Source of the DNA: an uncultured Robinsoniella sp.
Lineage (GTDB): Bacteria > Bacillota > Clostridia > Lachnospirales > Lachnospiraceae
Length of the DNA stretch: 37,682 nucleotides
Direction of reading: 5' to 3'
Assembly (NCBI GenBank): GCA_900539655.1
Contig: UQCR01000069.1
Location: 1 to 37,682, forward strand
Each line of letters starts with the position of its first letter. Position 1 is the stretch's first letter. Below are positions 5,415-15,219 of this stretch, one piece after another. The position numbers and the translations under genes were made by a program. A model generated the notes under the pieces. The model searched no databases. It worked only from the letters and a program-made list of their open reading frames with translations, and was not told where the DNA came from.

Positions 5415-8400
5415 TTAAAATGTAACTTTCTTACTGTCAGAATACGTACTATAGATTCTCTTGCCGCCTGTCTTATGGTATCCCCTTACTTTAAATCGAT
5501 AGGTTCTGCCTTTTTTCAATCCGGATTTGGTATAGGAAGAAGCTTTGGATGATTTAGTTGCTATCTTCTTATAATCACCCTTATCCGTTCTCATATAGAT
5601 GACATATCCGTCCGTTCCTGACCTTCTGCTCCAGTTTATGGTGGCTTTTCCTTTTCCGTCCTTCTTTGCCTTAAGCAAGTGCGGCTTTTTCGGTGCCGTT
5701 GCCGTTGTCATTACAGATGAGTAAGATCCATACTTCTTTTCTTTTCCAAGCTGGCTGTATGCCTTTACCTTGTACTTGTAATCTGTTGCTGATTTTAATC
5801 CCGTATCCATATAACTGGTGGATGTCGTGGTCTTTACTTTTCTCCATTTCTTTGCAGAACTGTCGTATCTGTATAAGACATAGCCCTTCGCATTGGATGT
5901 TTTCTGCCAGCTGATCTGGATGCTGCCCGACTTATGTCTGGATGCTTTTAATCCGGCAGGCTTTCCTGGTTTCTTCAGAGTCATCTTGCTCCACTGCGCA
6001 TATACAGTCGTATTTGCACTTAATCTGCAGACTTCTCCTTCTTTGATCTGGGTTCCGCCAGATACTGCGCTAAACCAGCCCTTGAAAGAATATCCCTCTC
6101 TTGACGGAACCGGAAGCTTCCCATATGCTGCCCCCTTTGTTACCGTAATCGAAACTGGGCTTACTTTTCCGCCCATTGCGTCAAATGCTAACTTGTAAGT
6201 TATGATTACTGCTTTTTGCTCAAACACTGCTGTGATCGTTACGTTCTGTTCCGGCATAACGAAACTGCTGTCCGTCAATTTCACATTTCCATTATTAACC
6301 TTCAGGCTTCCGGCTTTCAAAATATATCCGTCATTCGGCACAACCGTCAGGGTAACGGTCTCACCTGCTGCCGCCTCCTTCTTGTCCGCCTGAATCTTTC
6401 CATATACGACATCACTGTCTACGGTGATTGTATATGTCTCGGGTGCCTTTTGTACAAACTCTGCTGTGACAGTTACGTCCTGTTCCGGCATAAGGAAGCT
6501 GCCATCCGTTACTTCCACAGAACCGTCATTTACCTTCAGGCTTCCCTCTTTCAGCTGATATCCTTCTTCCGGCACAACCGTCAGGGTAATCATTTCGCCT
6601 GCTGCTGCTTCCGGTTTATCTGCCTCAACGTTTCCGTGTTCCATAGTTGGATCTATGGTTACTTTATACGTTTCTGCCGCCCGCTGTTCAAATTCTGCCG
6701 TGATCATTACATCCTGTTCCGGCATAAGGAAGCTGTTATCTGTCACTTCCACAGCGCCGTCATTTACCTTCAGGCTTCCTTCTTTCAGCTGATATCCTTC
6801 TTCCGGCACAACTGTCAGGATAATAATTTCTCCCGCTGCCGCTTCTGTCTTATCCGCCTCCACACTTCCGTGTTCCATAGAGGGATCTACCGTAATTGTA
6901 TATACCTCACCTGTTATCTGCTCAAACTCTGCTGTAACGGTTACATCCTGACCTGGCATAATAAAACTGTTATTTGCCACTTCCACAGCGCCACCATTTA
7001 CTTTCAGGCTTCCGGCAGTCAGAATATAACCCTCTTCCGGCGTAATCGTCAGCTTGACTGTCTCTCCTTTGGCTGCCTCTGTTCTGTCTGCCTCAATCCT
7101 GCCATGTTCCATTGTCTGATCAATGACAATGCTGTATGTTTCTGCAGGCAGCTGTTCAAATTCCGCTGTGACCATTACATCCTGTCCCGGCATAATAAAG
7201 CTGTTATCTGTTACTTCTACTTCACCGCCATTCACCTTAAGGCTTCCTTCTGTCAACAGATAGCCTTCTTCTGGGATAACCGTCAGTGTAACTGTCTCTC
7301 CTGCTTTCGCTTCTGCCCTGTCTGCCTCAACTCTTCCATGTTCCATTGCCGGATCAATGACAATGCTGTATGTTTCTGCAGGCAGCTGTTCAAATTCTGC
7401 CGTAACCATTACATCCTGTTTTGGCATAATAAAGCTGTTATCTTTTACTTCCACTTCACCGTCATTCACTTTCAGGCTTCCCTCTGTCAACTGATATCCT
7501 TCTTCGGGGATAACCGTCAGCGTGATTGTCTCACCTGCTTTCGCTTCCGTCTTATCACTCTCAATTTTTCCATTTGTTATATTGGAATCGATTGTAATCT
7601 TAAAGGATTGTTCCGGCACTCTGTTATTCGGCATGAACATACGTATCCAGTGGAAATTGAGCCAGTCACTCTGCGTAACCGCCAGGTCTTGAATTCCTTC
7701 TGGACATCCTTCCAGAATATGCTGTTCTGCAACCACATAATTCGCCCAGCTTCCGCTACTGAGTGATATAGAAGAGAACACTTCACCTGCCGCAGACCCG
7801 GTATGCAGCTTCAGAATATTTTCAGCGCCCGGATAGCTGTATTTTACCTGGTACTTCTCTATTCCATTTCTAAAGTCTACGTTTTTGTAGAGTATGAAGG
7901 CATCTTTTCCCTGGAATGCCACTCCGCTGACACCATCAGCAGCTGTTAAATATTTCTCATCTGCCTCAGCGCCTTTTAATTCAACAATGCTTCCGTCATA
8001 AACCATTACAGATTTCTCTGCTTTCACAGAATGATCAGCATTTAATACTGCCTTAATGACAATATTCGTTTCTTTATCTTCGGGTATTCCAACTGATAAT
8101 GATCCGGTTGCCTCATCGAGGGAAATATTAGTATAGTTTCCATCCAGTTCCCAGGTCACAGCCTGTTCTTCTGTTCTATAACCCAGGTCATCCAGTGTGG
8201 AGGCTGTAAATGTATATTTTTCTACTCCATCCTGAGGTGCACAGACAATCTCATCACCGGACAGTTCAAGGCTCTGAACACTTGATCCTGCTGCCTTTTG
8301 TGAAAAACGGAAGTTGACCAGATTTAAAGCCCCCGGATTTGCAACAATGTACAAGTCGTGAATTCCTTTCACCTGTTCCGGGTTAACATCAATCCAGGAT

Positions 8401-11400
8401 TGGCCGGTAATTCCCCAGGCTCCTGTCGTTTCGCAATCTACTCTGCCAATTACCGGTCCTGTGGCGGAGTCCAATCTCAGGTCAATGCTTCCTACCCGTA
8501 ATAAATTTCCAGTCTCGTAAACCGCGGTAAATCTTTTAGCTCCATCTTTGAAATCCACGTTCTTATAAACTACGTAACTGCCGTTTTTATCCAGCGCTGC
8601 CTTCGTTCCCTGATTAGAAGCACCGTTTCCATAAGAATCTGCAGTCACTGCATCCGTTTTTTCATATAGGTCTCTCGTCTGAATTGCAGTCTTTTGAACA
8701 CTTACTTTCACAGTTTTAGTCAGATTTTCTCCGCTCACCACTGCCTGTATCTTTACAGTTGTCTCACCATCTGCCTGAGCCTTAAGAAATCCTCTGTCAT
8801 CAACAGTAACTATTTTTTCGTCATCGGATTTATAACTGATATTCGTCGGTACTACATAATGGCCTGCTGATGTCTTAGCTTTCACATCAATCCACGATGT
8901 TTCATTCTTTTCAAGTACCAGGTTCACGTCATCTGCAATCAATTCCGTTCCCTGTTCCCCTACATAAATTGTATACTGATCTGTCAGTCCTTTTCCTTCT
9001 GCCGTTATAACTACGGTTCCCTGTGCAATTGCTGTAACCAGTCCATTATCTCCTACTGTAGCAATTGATTCGTCACTGCTGGAGAAGGTTGTCCCTTCCG
9101 GATTTTCCACGGAATAACCTTGTTCGGTTCTCATCGATACCGACATCTGGATCGTTTGACCAGGATTGACTGCTGCAGATGCCTGACCGTTATCATCTGC
9201 CGACAAAAATAATGTTTTCGGTGTATCACCCTTATCACCATATCGGAAATCTGGTAATAATCCAATTTCACTTGTATCGATTGGCGTAATTCCTATTGCC
9301 ATCGCTGGTGATTCTGCTTTCAAACGGTAATCACGATTTTGCACATCCACAAACTGCGGATCTTCCATGATACTGTTTTTATCATATTTATGAGTATTTT
9401 TACTGCTTTGCTTCCAGTCAGCCAGACTGAGTTTGCTCCCCAGCACCTCGAATTCCGCCTTGCCTTTTGCATTGAAGTACAGGTTATGGTCCATAACGCT
9501 CAGCGAATCCAGCGCTGCTGTACCCGATACATTATAGGAACCATCATCAAATTTCAGGAGAACACGGTCTCCCCCTCCGTCTTCGCTCCATGTACCGTTA
9601 TTATGCAAGGTTCCTCCTGCATCTGAATATACGATGTTATTCTTAAATGCCATTCCTCCGCTTGGCTCAATATACGGTCCGATATTTGCTGCACCGTTAT
9701 AGGCATATCCGATATCAAACACATTATTTGCCACATAGTTTGAGATACTCTTCATCATCGTACCTGCATTAACAGAAACTGCATTTTCATCGTATACAAC
9801 ATTATTGGTTACCATCGTGTGATGGGTGGCATCGTCCGTAAAAATACTATGTCCCCTCCAGCCTGTAGTCGCGACTCCACGATATGCATTATAGATGATA
9901 TTGTGGTCAATCCAGTTGTCCCGTCCGGTTCCCCAGCCTTCAATTCCACCGCCGTCGCCGGAGCGCATACCGGTATTATAGATCGTATTATAGCCAATAT
10001 AATTGTTCATTGTCTGGTTATATTTCCAATGATCTTCAAAGGGTACATCTACGCCGATTGCAGAAAATACGCCATACCTTACACCTTTCATGGAAATTCC
10101 ATAGCGCGGAACTTCTGAAATATTATTATGGGTAATGGTATTATTTCCGCTGTTCATGAGATAGATGCCGGATCCATGGCTGACAAATCTGCCTGCCTCT
10201 TTTATTCTATTATTGGTAATATTATTGTTCTTGTTGATATAATTCAGGCTTCCGGGATTTTCTCCTATCATGAAAAGCCCCGCATATCCGGTATCCCGGA
10301 TATCATTTCCTGAGATGGTATTTTCCTGGCTGTAATGGTTCATGACTACCGCCATATATCCGGCATTTTTCAGAACACAATTGCTTACGGTAATGTTCGT
10401 TGTATTGTCCAGATCCACGATACCTTTCAGGTTAGACTCATATTCCTCAGTCTTATCGCCTTTACGCCCGGCATGTGCTAGAAGATTTTCCCCAAAACCA
10501 TTCATCTCCAGTTTCAACCCATCGATGGTGATATTACGAACTAACTTCTCACTTGTACCCTGCAGATAGAAGATTCTGTCTGTGGAAGGTGCAATGATTT
10601 CACTGCTTTCTGGCAAAGTTCCCTCTAACGGTTTATAGTAGAGCGTACTGCCTGCAATCGCCCATTCACCAGGCTCATTGATATATTCTTTTGCACCCTG
10701 CAGATACTGCACGCTTCCGGAGTATCCCCCTGCCGGATATTCTGTAACCAGATTGCTGCCATTTACAGAAGTTACTTTCAGCACCTCGCCAAACCAGCTG
10801 GTAGCACCTCCTAAAACAGCCTGCATATGTGACTGATCTTCAACCTGAACGTTCTGCCACTTTACTTCCCTGGCATTTGGCAGGCGCTCTCCATTGGCAA
10901 ACAGAGAATAGAATCCATCCCGGTCCGAGATGTCAGCTTCAAAGATACCGTCTCCGTCCTTATCCGTCCATCCGGTTACCGGAGCACCGCCTACAACGCG
11001 TGCCTCTTCATCCTCATAATTTTTATACGTTATCCGATACGTATCATCACAATCCTCCGGACCAATATGAACAGCATCCTTCAGATAATAATTTCCGCCT
11101 CTTAAGATTACCTGCACATCACCGTCAAGTCCTTTTGCCACCAGATTATGTACTGCCTCCTGTGCCATTGCTAATGTCTGATAAGGAGCTTCGAATGATC
11201 CATTGCCCGAGTCATCGGAGCCTTCCGGTGATACATAGATCTGATTTCCGTCTGCTGCTGCCAGTCGGAATGAAGCAGTGACCGTAACTTCTTCGCCCGG
11301 CATGGTGAACAAGGTATCTGTAAGCTGCTTTCCGTTTACTTTCAGTGTTCCTGTTTCATATACATAGCCTTTATCCGGCTTCACGGTAAGGAGAACCGGT

Positions 11401-14400
11401 TTTCCCTGGGCAGCCTGGCTTTGATCCGGGGTTACAGTTCCCCCCTTCATCGATGCATCCACATTGATCTTATATTGCTTAGGCTGTGATACTCTTACAT
11501 TATCTACGGATATATAATCCTTGCCATATCCGAATCCCACACCGCCATAAGATAGCGCTTCATCCTCAATTTCTGCGAACAAGCTTCCATTCAGATAAAT
11601 ACGAAGTGATTTTCCCACACTTTCCGCACGCATACGGTAGAGTGTACCCGGCACCGGATTTTCATTCATCTTTACAGCTGCAAGCTGAGTCCAGTAATTG
11701 CCATCTGCTTTCTGCAGTTCCATTTGCTTCTGTCCATTCGTACGAATTAAAAACTCATAGAACTTTCTTCCGGTATCCGTTGATGCACGTGTGATCAGAC
11801 CAAATGCGGAATAGTTCTCTGCACCCGGCTGCAGATCTTTGAATGTAATATCTGCCTCAACCGCATAATCATCCCAGTCCTTATTATTAAGTCCCACGTA
11901 ATATTCACGCCAGCTGCCGGTAGGTTCCCATTGCCCATCCTTCACAACCGCATCCTTAGGATTTAAATTTGTCTGCTTTCCTGCCTGATCCGTCCACCGG
12001 TCACTAATAGACCCATTTTCAAAATCATCGCTAAACAGCATATTCAGCTCCCGGGTATTAATCTTCAATTCTTCACTGCGCGGACCTTCACCGGCAGCAT
12101 TTACCCCTGCAATCTGATATGTATAATTTGTCTTCTCTTTTATCTGGCTGTCAAGGAACCCCTTGCCTTCTACATTTTCTCCAATAAGCGTAAAGTCTGC
12201 TTCCCCTTCCTCTTTCCGATATACATTTACCTTGTTTTTTGCCACAGGAGTCCACTGTACAAGTACGGCATCAATATCATTTGTCAGCTTTGCATTCCGC
12301 AGCACTTCGTCCGGTGCTGATTGTTTTGCCGTCTTAAATGAGACAATATCACTCACCTGGGGAGTTCCTAAATATTCTCTGGTTGTCACCCGGGCATAGT
12401 AAGAAGAATCATACTCCAGCTTATCTGTAGTGGCAACGCTTAAGCGGGTTTCTATCGTTTCTACTATATTTTCAAATGCTTCATCCGTGGCAATTTCTAT
12501 CTTATATAAAGAAGCATTTTCACAGTGATTCAAGACGATTGTGGTTGGAATTTTAGCATTTTCACTGCCGTTTTCCGGGCTTAAGATTGCCGGTTTTTTC
12601 GACTCTGCCAGTTTGTATCCTCCCATAGCATTCTGAACGTTATCCAATACTTTTTCCTTTTGCGCATCATATCCGTCCGGTACCTGCGGGAATTTTGCAT
12701 AGGCATTATTAATTCGTCTGTTTGCATATGGTGCAAAAGATTTATCAATTGTAGCATTAAAATTTCCTGTACAAAGATTGTTCTGAAGCGTAAACCCGAT
12801 TGCCCGGTCATCCATATACTGCCAGAATACCCATGTCCTTGCTCCCTCCAGTTGTTCCTTCAGCACGTTATAGGCATACACATTTCCCAGGCCGCAATAC
12901 CAGGAATATAATGCACCGCCATCATCCATGGATTGTGAATAATCTTCTAAAATATTATATTCAGCCACATTTCTTTCCGAGTGCTGATATTTCTGTGCCA
13001 GACTTCCAATGGAAAGGTATTCACCATTATTACCATCCAGTTCACTTTCCGGAAGCTGGTTCAGGTCCTCAAACCGTATGCCATACTGGCTGCTCTGTTT
13101 GCCGAACATATCATAGGCTGCACGTGTATCCGGCTTCTTACTGCTGATGGAATTTTCATCTGTTCCCACAATCGAAATACCCGCATAAGGCGCTCCTGCA
13201 ATATAATTAAATGCCATCGTGTTCGTGCCGCTTCCAAAGACACCTAACCCCGGTGCATGCTGATACGGGCCTACCCCCATGTTATAAATGGAATTGTACA
13301 TCACTATATTATTATGGTTTACATCCACAGTTCCTACTCCATATCCATATAGCTGAACGCCGCCGCTGCCCAGATCGTGCATCTGGTTATGGAGAATTTC
13401 GTTATTCTGTCCGTAGTGGTTAACCGTAACGCCGTAGCTTCCTGAATGACGTATTTCATTATTGATCAGACGGCAGTTTCTGGTTCCGTCAAAGTAAATG
13501 GCAGCATCCGGATTTTCTGCATTTCGAATGATCCAGTCTTTCGGAAATTCATTCTCAGGCAGACGGTCTGTGTACTGGAATGTAATACCGTCAAAGGTCA
13601 GATACTCTACAAGATTTTCAAAGTTTTTGTCAACACCGTCACCCTGAAGGCGCAGCAGCTCATAGGGTTTCGGAGCTGCAATATCATCTGTATGAATTGT
13701 ATTTTCATTCTTCGGCCAATAGTAGACCTTGCCCGCCTGACTGTCAATGCACCACTCACCTGGCTGATCCAGATATTTCAGTGTATTGATGATATTGTAA
13801 TAACCCTCGCCATTTCCAAAATGGTCAGGCCAGAAGTTGGATGGGATCTGTGACTGAAGATATGCCGTATTATTACCGGAGTCTATGTGCTTAACAAGGG
13901 GAATGGTATTCCAGTACATTACGGGAAGCAGGACTACCTCTACATCCTCATTTCCGTCCAGCCCGTCCAGTTCGCCGTCTCCAAATACGACCCTTGCACC
14001 TTTCTCCGAATCATAGCTAAGTGGTGCCCGTCCGTAAAACACAGGCCAGTCCCGCCATTTATCCGTATTAAAGCTGCGTGATACCTGCTGACGCTCTCCA
14101 TTTACATACAGGTCATGAAAACGCCAGCCCTGGTCTACATCAGCCACATACAGCTTTCCTTCTGCGGCCAGATTCATTCCTTCCACGCCTTCGGCCTTTT
14201 CCCAGTTGTCAATTGGCACCTCTCCGGTAATTACCGCTTTACCTTCGTTTCTGGCCTTATATATAATTGGATTCTTCTGTGTACCGCTGTCTTCCGGAGT
14301 GAAGACTATCGTTTCCTGCTCATAATACTTTCCATCTTCCAATATGACTGTGATTCCGCCGTCTGGAAGATGATCCATTTCACGAATGGTGTCTCTGGCT

Positions 14401-15167
14401 GCCTGGATTGTCTGAAAAGGCTGTGCTTCCGTACCCGGATTGCTGTCAGAACCCTGAGGTGATACAAAGTAAAATGTCTCGCATTCTTTGCTTTTAAAAA
14501 CTGTCACCTTGCACTCTGCCGTTTTTCCCGCATAATCTTTATGTACCGCCTGAATTGTGGCCTCACCAGGTTTGATTGCTGTCACACGTCCTTCCCCATC
14601 AACTGTTGCAACCGATTCATCGGTACTGCTCCATGTAATCTTGCCGGTACCGCTGGGTTCCGTATAATATCCGGTTGTCAGATATAAGGGCAATGGATAA
14701 CCGCTTTCCATATTTATACTGATCTCCTGATAATTCAGTAGAAAACGGTCTGCCACGTCTTTAGATTCTGATGCCGCCTTTTTAGAAGCTGCTGACCTTT
14801 CAGACTCTGATGACCCTTCCGAAGCTGCTGACCTTTCAGACTCTGATGACGCTTCCGAAGCTGCTGCCGTTTCCGGCTCTGATAACCCTTCCAAAGCTGC
14901 TCCCATTTCAGACTCCGTTGACCCTTCCGCAACTGCTCCCATCTCAGGCTCCGTTGACCCTTCCGAAGCTGCTTCCGTCTCAAGCTTTGTTGACGCTTCC
15001 GAATCTGCTCCCATTTCTGGCTCTGATGACCCTTCCGAAGCTACTCCCATTTCAGGCTCCGTTGCCGCTTCCGAAACTGCCGCCGCATCAGGCACCGCTG
15101 CATAAGACGTTAACGGATTTAATACCATAAATACCGATAATACAAGTGCTATCACTCTCTTTTTCAT
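5415..15167 (-). CDS. Giant secreted double beta-helix (GH141-like) multidomain protein, 3250 aa
   Basis: ATG at 15167 follows GGAGGAAACCCAGG. Domains in order, with approximate residues: signal peptide 1-23; eight 12-residue Ser/Glu-rich repeats 33-128; Big_2-like domain 145-224; first right-handed beta-helix module 231-800, opening FYFVSPQGSDSNPGT and containing GGITVILEDGKYY and FTPEDSGT; two Fn3-like domains 860-1040; a concanavalin-like jelly roll 1042-1220 (FSDDFENGS...); one InlB-like repeat 1226-1300; second beta-helix module 1308-1950, opening IYVSPEGSDDSGNGS; Big_2-like domains 1986-2155; two CBM6-like or Big-like segments 2160-2515; six 78-residue InlB-like repeats; an Flg_new/Listeria-Bacteroides repeat (GYSFKGWF); two C-terminal Fn3 domains. 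The beta-helix openings resemble GH141 (alpha-L-fucosidase/xylanase), so a polysaccharide-degrading role is likely. No LPxTG or S-layer anchor is seen. It sits in an operon-like run after the LplABC-like transporter. Confidence 0.85.
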   Translation of the reverse strand: MKKRVIALVLSVFMVLNPLTSYAAVPDAAAVSEAATEPEMGVASEGSSEPEMGADSEASTKLETEAASEGSTEPEMGAVAEGSTESEMGAALEGLSEPETAAASEASSESERSAASEGSSESERSAASKKAASESKDVADRFLLNYQEISINMESGYPLPLYLTTGYYTEPSGTGKITWSSTDESVATVDGEGRVTAIKPGEATIQAVHKDYAGKTAECKVTVFKSKECETFYFVSPQGSDSNPGTEAQPFQTIQAARDTIREMDHLPDGGITVILEDGKYYEQETIVFTPEDSGTQKNPIIYKARNEGKAVITGEVPIDNWEKAEGVEGMNLAAEGKLYVADVDQGWRFHDLYVNGERQQVSRSFNTDKWRDWPVFYGRAPLSYDSEKGARVVFGDGELDGLDGNEDVEVVLLPVMYWNTIPLVKHIDSGNNTAYLQSQIPSNFWPDHFGNGEGYYNIINTLKYLDQPGEWCIDSQAGKVYYWPKNENTIHTDDIAAPKPYELLRLQGDGVDKNFENLVEYLTFDGITFQYTDRLPENEFPKDWIIRNAENPDAAIYFDGTRNCRLINNEIRHSGSYGVTVNHYGQNNEILHNQMHDLGSGGVQLYGYGVGTVDVNHNNIVMYNSIYNMGVGPYQHAPGLGVFGSGTNTMAFNYIAGAPYAGISIVGTDENSISSKKPDTRAAYDMFGKQSSQYGIRFEDLNQLPESELDGNNGEYLSIGSLAQKYQHSERNVAEYNILEDYSQSMDDGGALYSWYCGLGNVYAYNVLKEQLEGARTWVFWQYMDDRAIGFTLQNNLCTGNFNATIDKSFAPYANRRINNAYAKFPQVPDGYDAQKEKVLDNVQNAMGGYKLAESKKPAILSPENGSENAKIPTTIVLNHCENASLYKIEIATDEAFENIVETIETRLSVATTDKLEYDSSYYARVTTREYLGTPQVSDIVSFKTAKQSAPDEVLRNAKLTNDIDAVLVQWTPVAKNKVNVYRKEEGEADFTLIGENVEGKGFLDSQIKEKTNYTYQIAGVNAAGEGPRSEELKINTRELNMLFSDDFENGSISDRWTDQAGKQTNLNPKDAVVKDGQWEPTGSWREYYVGLNNKDWDDYAVEADITFKDLQPGAENYSAFGLITRASTDTGRKFYEFLIRTNGQKQMELQKADGNYWTQLAAVKMNENPVPGTLYRMRAESVGKSLRIYLNGSLFAEIEDEALSYGGVGFGYGKDYISVDNVRVSQPKQYKINVDASMKGGTVTPDQSQAAQGKPVLLTVKPDKGYVYETGTLKVNGKQLTDTLFTMPGEEVTVTASFRLAAADGNQIYVSPEGSDDSGNGSFEAPYQTLAMAQEAVHNLVAKGLDGDVQVILRGGNYYLKDAVHIGPEDCDDTYRITYKNYEDEEARVVGGAPVTGWTDKDGDGIFEADISDRDGFYSLFANGERLPNAREVKWQNVQVEDQSHMQAVLGGATSWFGEVLKVTSVNGSNLVTEYPAGGYSGSVQYLQGAKEYINEPGEWAIAGSTLYYKPLEGTLPESSEIIAPSTDRIFYLQGTSEKLVRNITIDGLKLEMNGFGENLLAHAGRKGDKTEEYESNLKGIVDLDNTTNITVSNCVLKNAGYMAVVMNHYSQENTISGNDIRDTGYAGLFMIGENPGSLNYINKNNNITNNRIKEAGRFVSHGSGIYLMNSGNNTITHNNISEVPRYGISMKGVRYGVFSAIGVDVPFEDHWKYNQTMNNYIGYNTIYNTGMRSGDGGGIEGWGTGRDNWIDHNIIYNAYRGVATTGWRGHSIFTDDATHHTMVTNNVVYDENAVSVNAGTMMKSISNYVANNVFDIGYAYNGAANIGPYIEPSGGMAFKNNIVYSDAGGTLHNNGTWSEDGGGDRVLLKFDDGSYNVSGTAALDSLSVMDHNLYFNAKGKAEFEVLGSKLSLADWKQSSKNTHKYDKNSIMEDPQFVDVQNRDYRLKAESPAMAIGITPIDTSEIGLLPDFRYGDKGDTPKTLFLSADDNGQASAAVNPGQTIQMSVSMRTEQGYSVENPEGTTFSSSDESIATVGDNGLVTAIAQGTVVITAEGKGLTDQYTIYVGEQGTELIADDVNLVLEKNETSWIDVKAKTSAGHYVVPTNISYKSDDEKIVTVDDRGFLKAQADGETTVKIQAVVSGENLTKTVKVSVQKTAIQTRDLYEKTDAVTADSYGNGASNQGTKAALDKNGSYVVYKNVDFKDGAKRFTAVYETGNLLRVGSIDLRLDSATGPVIGRVDCETTGAWGITGQSWIDVNPEQVKGIHDLYIVANPGALNLVNFRFSQKAAGSSVQSLELSGDEIVCAPQDGVEKYTFTASTLDDLGYRTEEQAVTWELDGNYTNISLDEATGSLSVGIPEDKETNIVIKAVLNADHSVKAEKSVMVYDGSIVELKGAEADEKYLTAADGVSGVAFQGKDAFILYKNVDFRNGIEKYQVKYSYPGAENILKLHTGSAAGEVFSSISLSSGSWANYVVAEQHILEGCPEGIQDLAVTQSDWLNFHWIRMFMPNNRVPEQSFKITIDSNITNGKIESDKTEAKAGETITLTVIPEEGYQLTEGSLKVNDGEVEVKDNSFIMPKQDVMVTAEFEQLPAETYSIVIDPAMEHGRVEADRAEAKAGETVTLTVIPEEGYLLTEGSLKVNGGEVEVTDNSFIMPGQDVMVTAEFEQLPAETYSIVIDQTMEHGRIEADRTEAAKGETVKLTITPEEGYILTAGSLKVNGGAVEVANNSFIMPGQDVTVTAEFEQITGEVYTITVDPSMEHGSVEADKTEAAAGEIIILTVVPEEGYQLKEGSLKVNDGAVEVTDNSFLMPEQDVMITAEFEQRAAETYKVTIDPTMEHGNVEADKPEAAAGEMITLTVVPEEGYQLKEGSLKVNDGSVEVTDGSFLMPEQDVTVTAEFVQKAPETYTITVDSDVVYGKIQADKKEAAAGETVTLTVVPNDGYILKAGSLKVNNGNVKLTDSSFVMPEQNVTITAVFEQKAVIITYKLAFDAMGGKVSPVSITVTKGAAYGKLPVPSREGYSFKGWFSAVSGGTQIKEGEVCRLSANTTVYAQWSKMTLKKPGKPAGLKASRHKSGSIQISWQKTSNAKGYVLYRYDSSAKKWRKVKTTTSTSYMDTGLKSATDYKYKVKAYSQLGKEKKYGSYSSVMTTATAPKKPHLLKAKKDGKGKATINWSRRSGTDGYVIYMRTDKGDYKKIATKSSKASSYTKSGLKKGRTYRFKVRGYHKTGGKRIYSTYSDSKKVTF
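6203..7606 (-). repeat. Six tandem 234-bp (78-residue) InlB-like repeats
   Basis: Within the giant gene, about residues 2521-2989 form six units of 78 residues. Each contains the pattern EAxAGETVTLTV-PEEGY, GSLKVN-G-VEV, SF-MP-QDV-VTAEFEQ. The 234-base period is visible as TCTGCAGGCAG at 7141 and TCTGCA at 7375. Units 2 and 3 are the most alike. Such arrays usually act as stalk or spacer, or in binding. Confidence 0.85.
14784..15071 (-). repeat. Eight-copy 36-bp minisatellite near the N-terminus of the giant protein
   Basis: Residues 33-128 are eight 12-residue units of the form E-G-S-S/T-E-P/S-E-M-G-A-x-S, directly after the signal peptide. The DNA period is 36 bases, so copy-number change keeps the frame. 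The segment is acidic and Ser-rich and is likely a disordered or O-glycosylated linker. Confidence 0.8.
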
Positions 15168-15219
15168 CCTGGGTTTCCTCCATATTATAGTGTTTTACTA
15201 CTCTTGGACGCTTATGAAA

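Noticed and set aside
6216..7766. 516-codon open frame on the + strand
   Set aside because: It is antisense to the six tandem InlB-like repeats of the giant protein. Periodic sequence keeps the opposite frame open, and the Cys/Phe/His-rich product resembles no protein.
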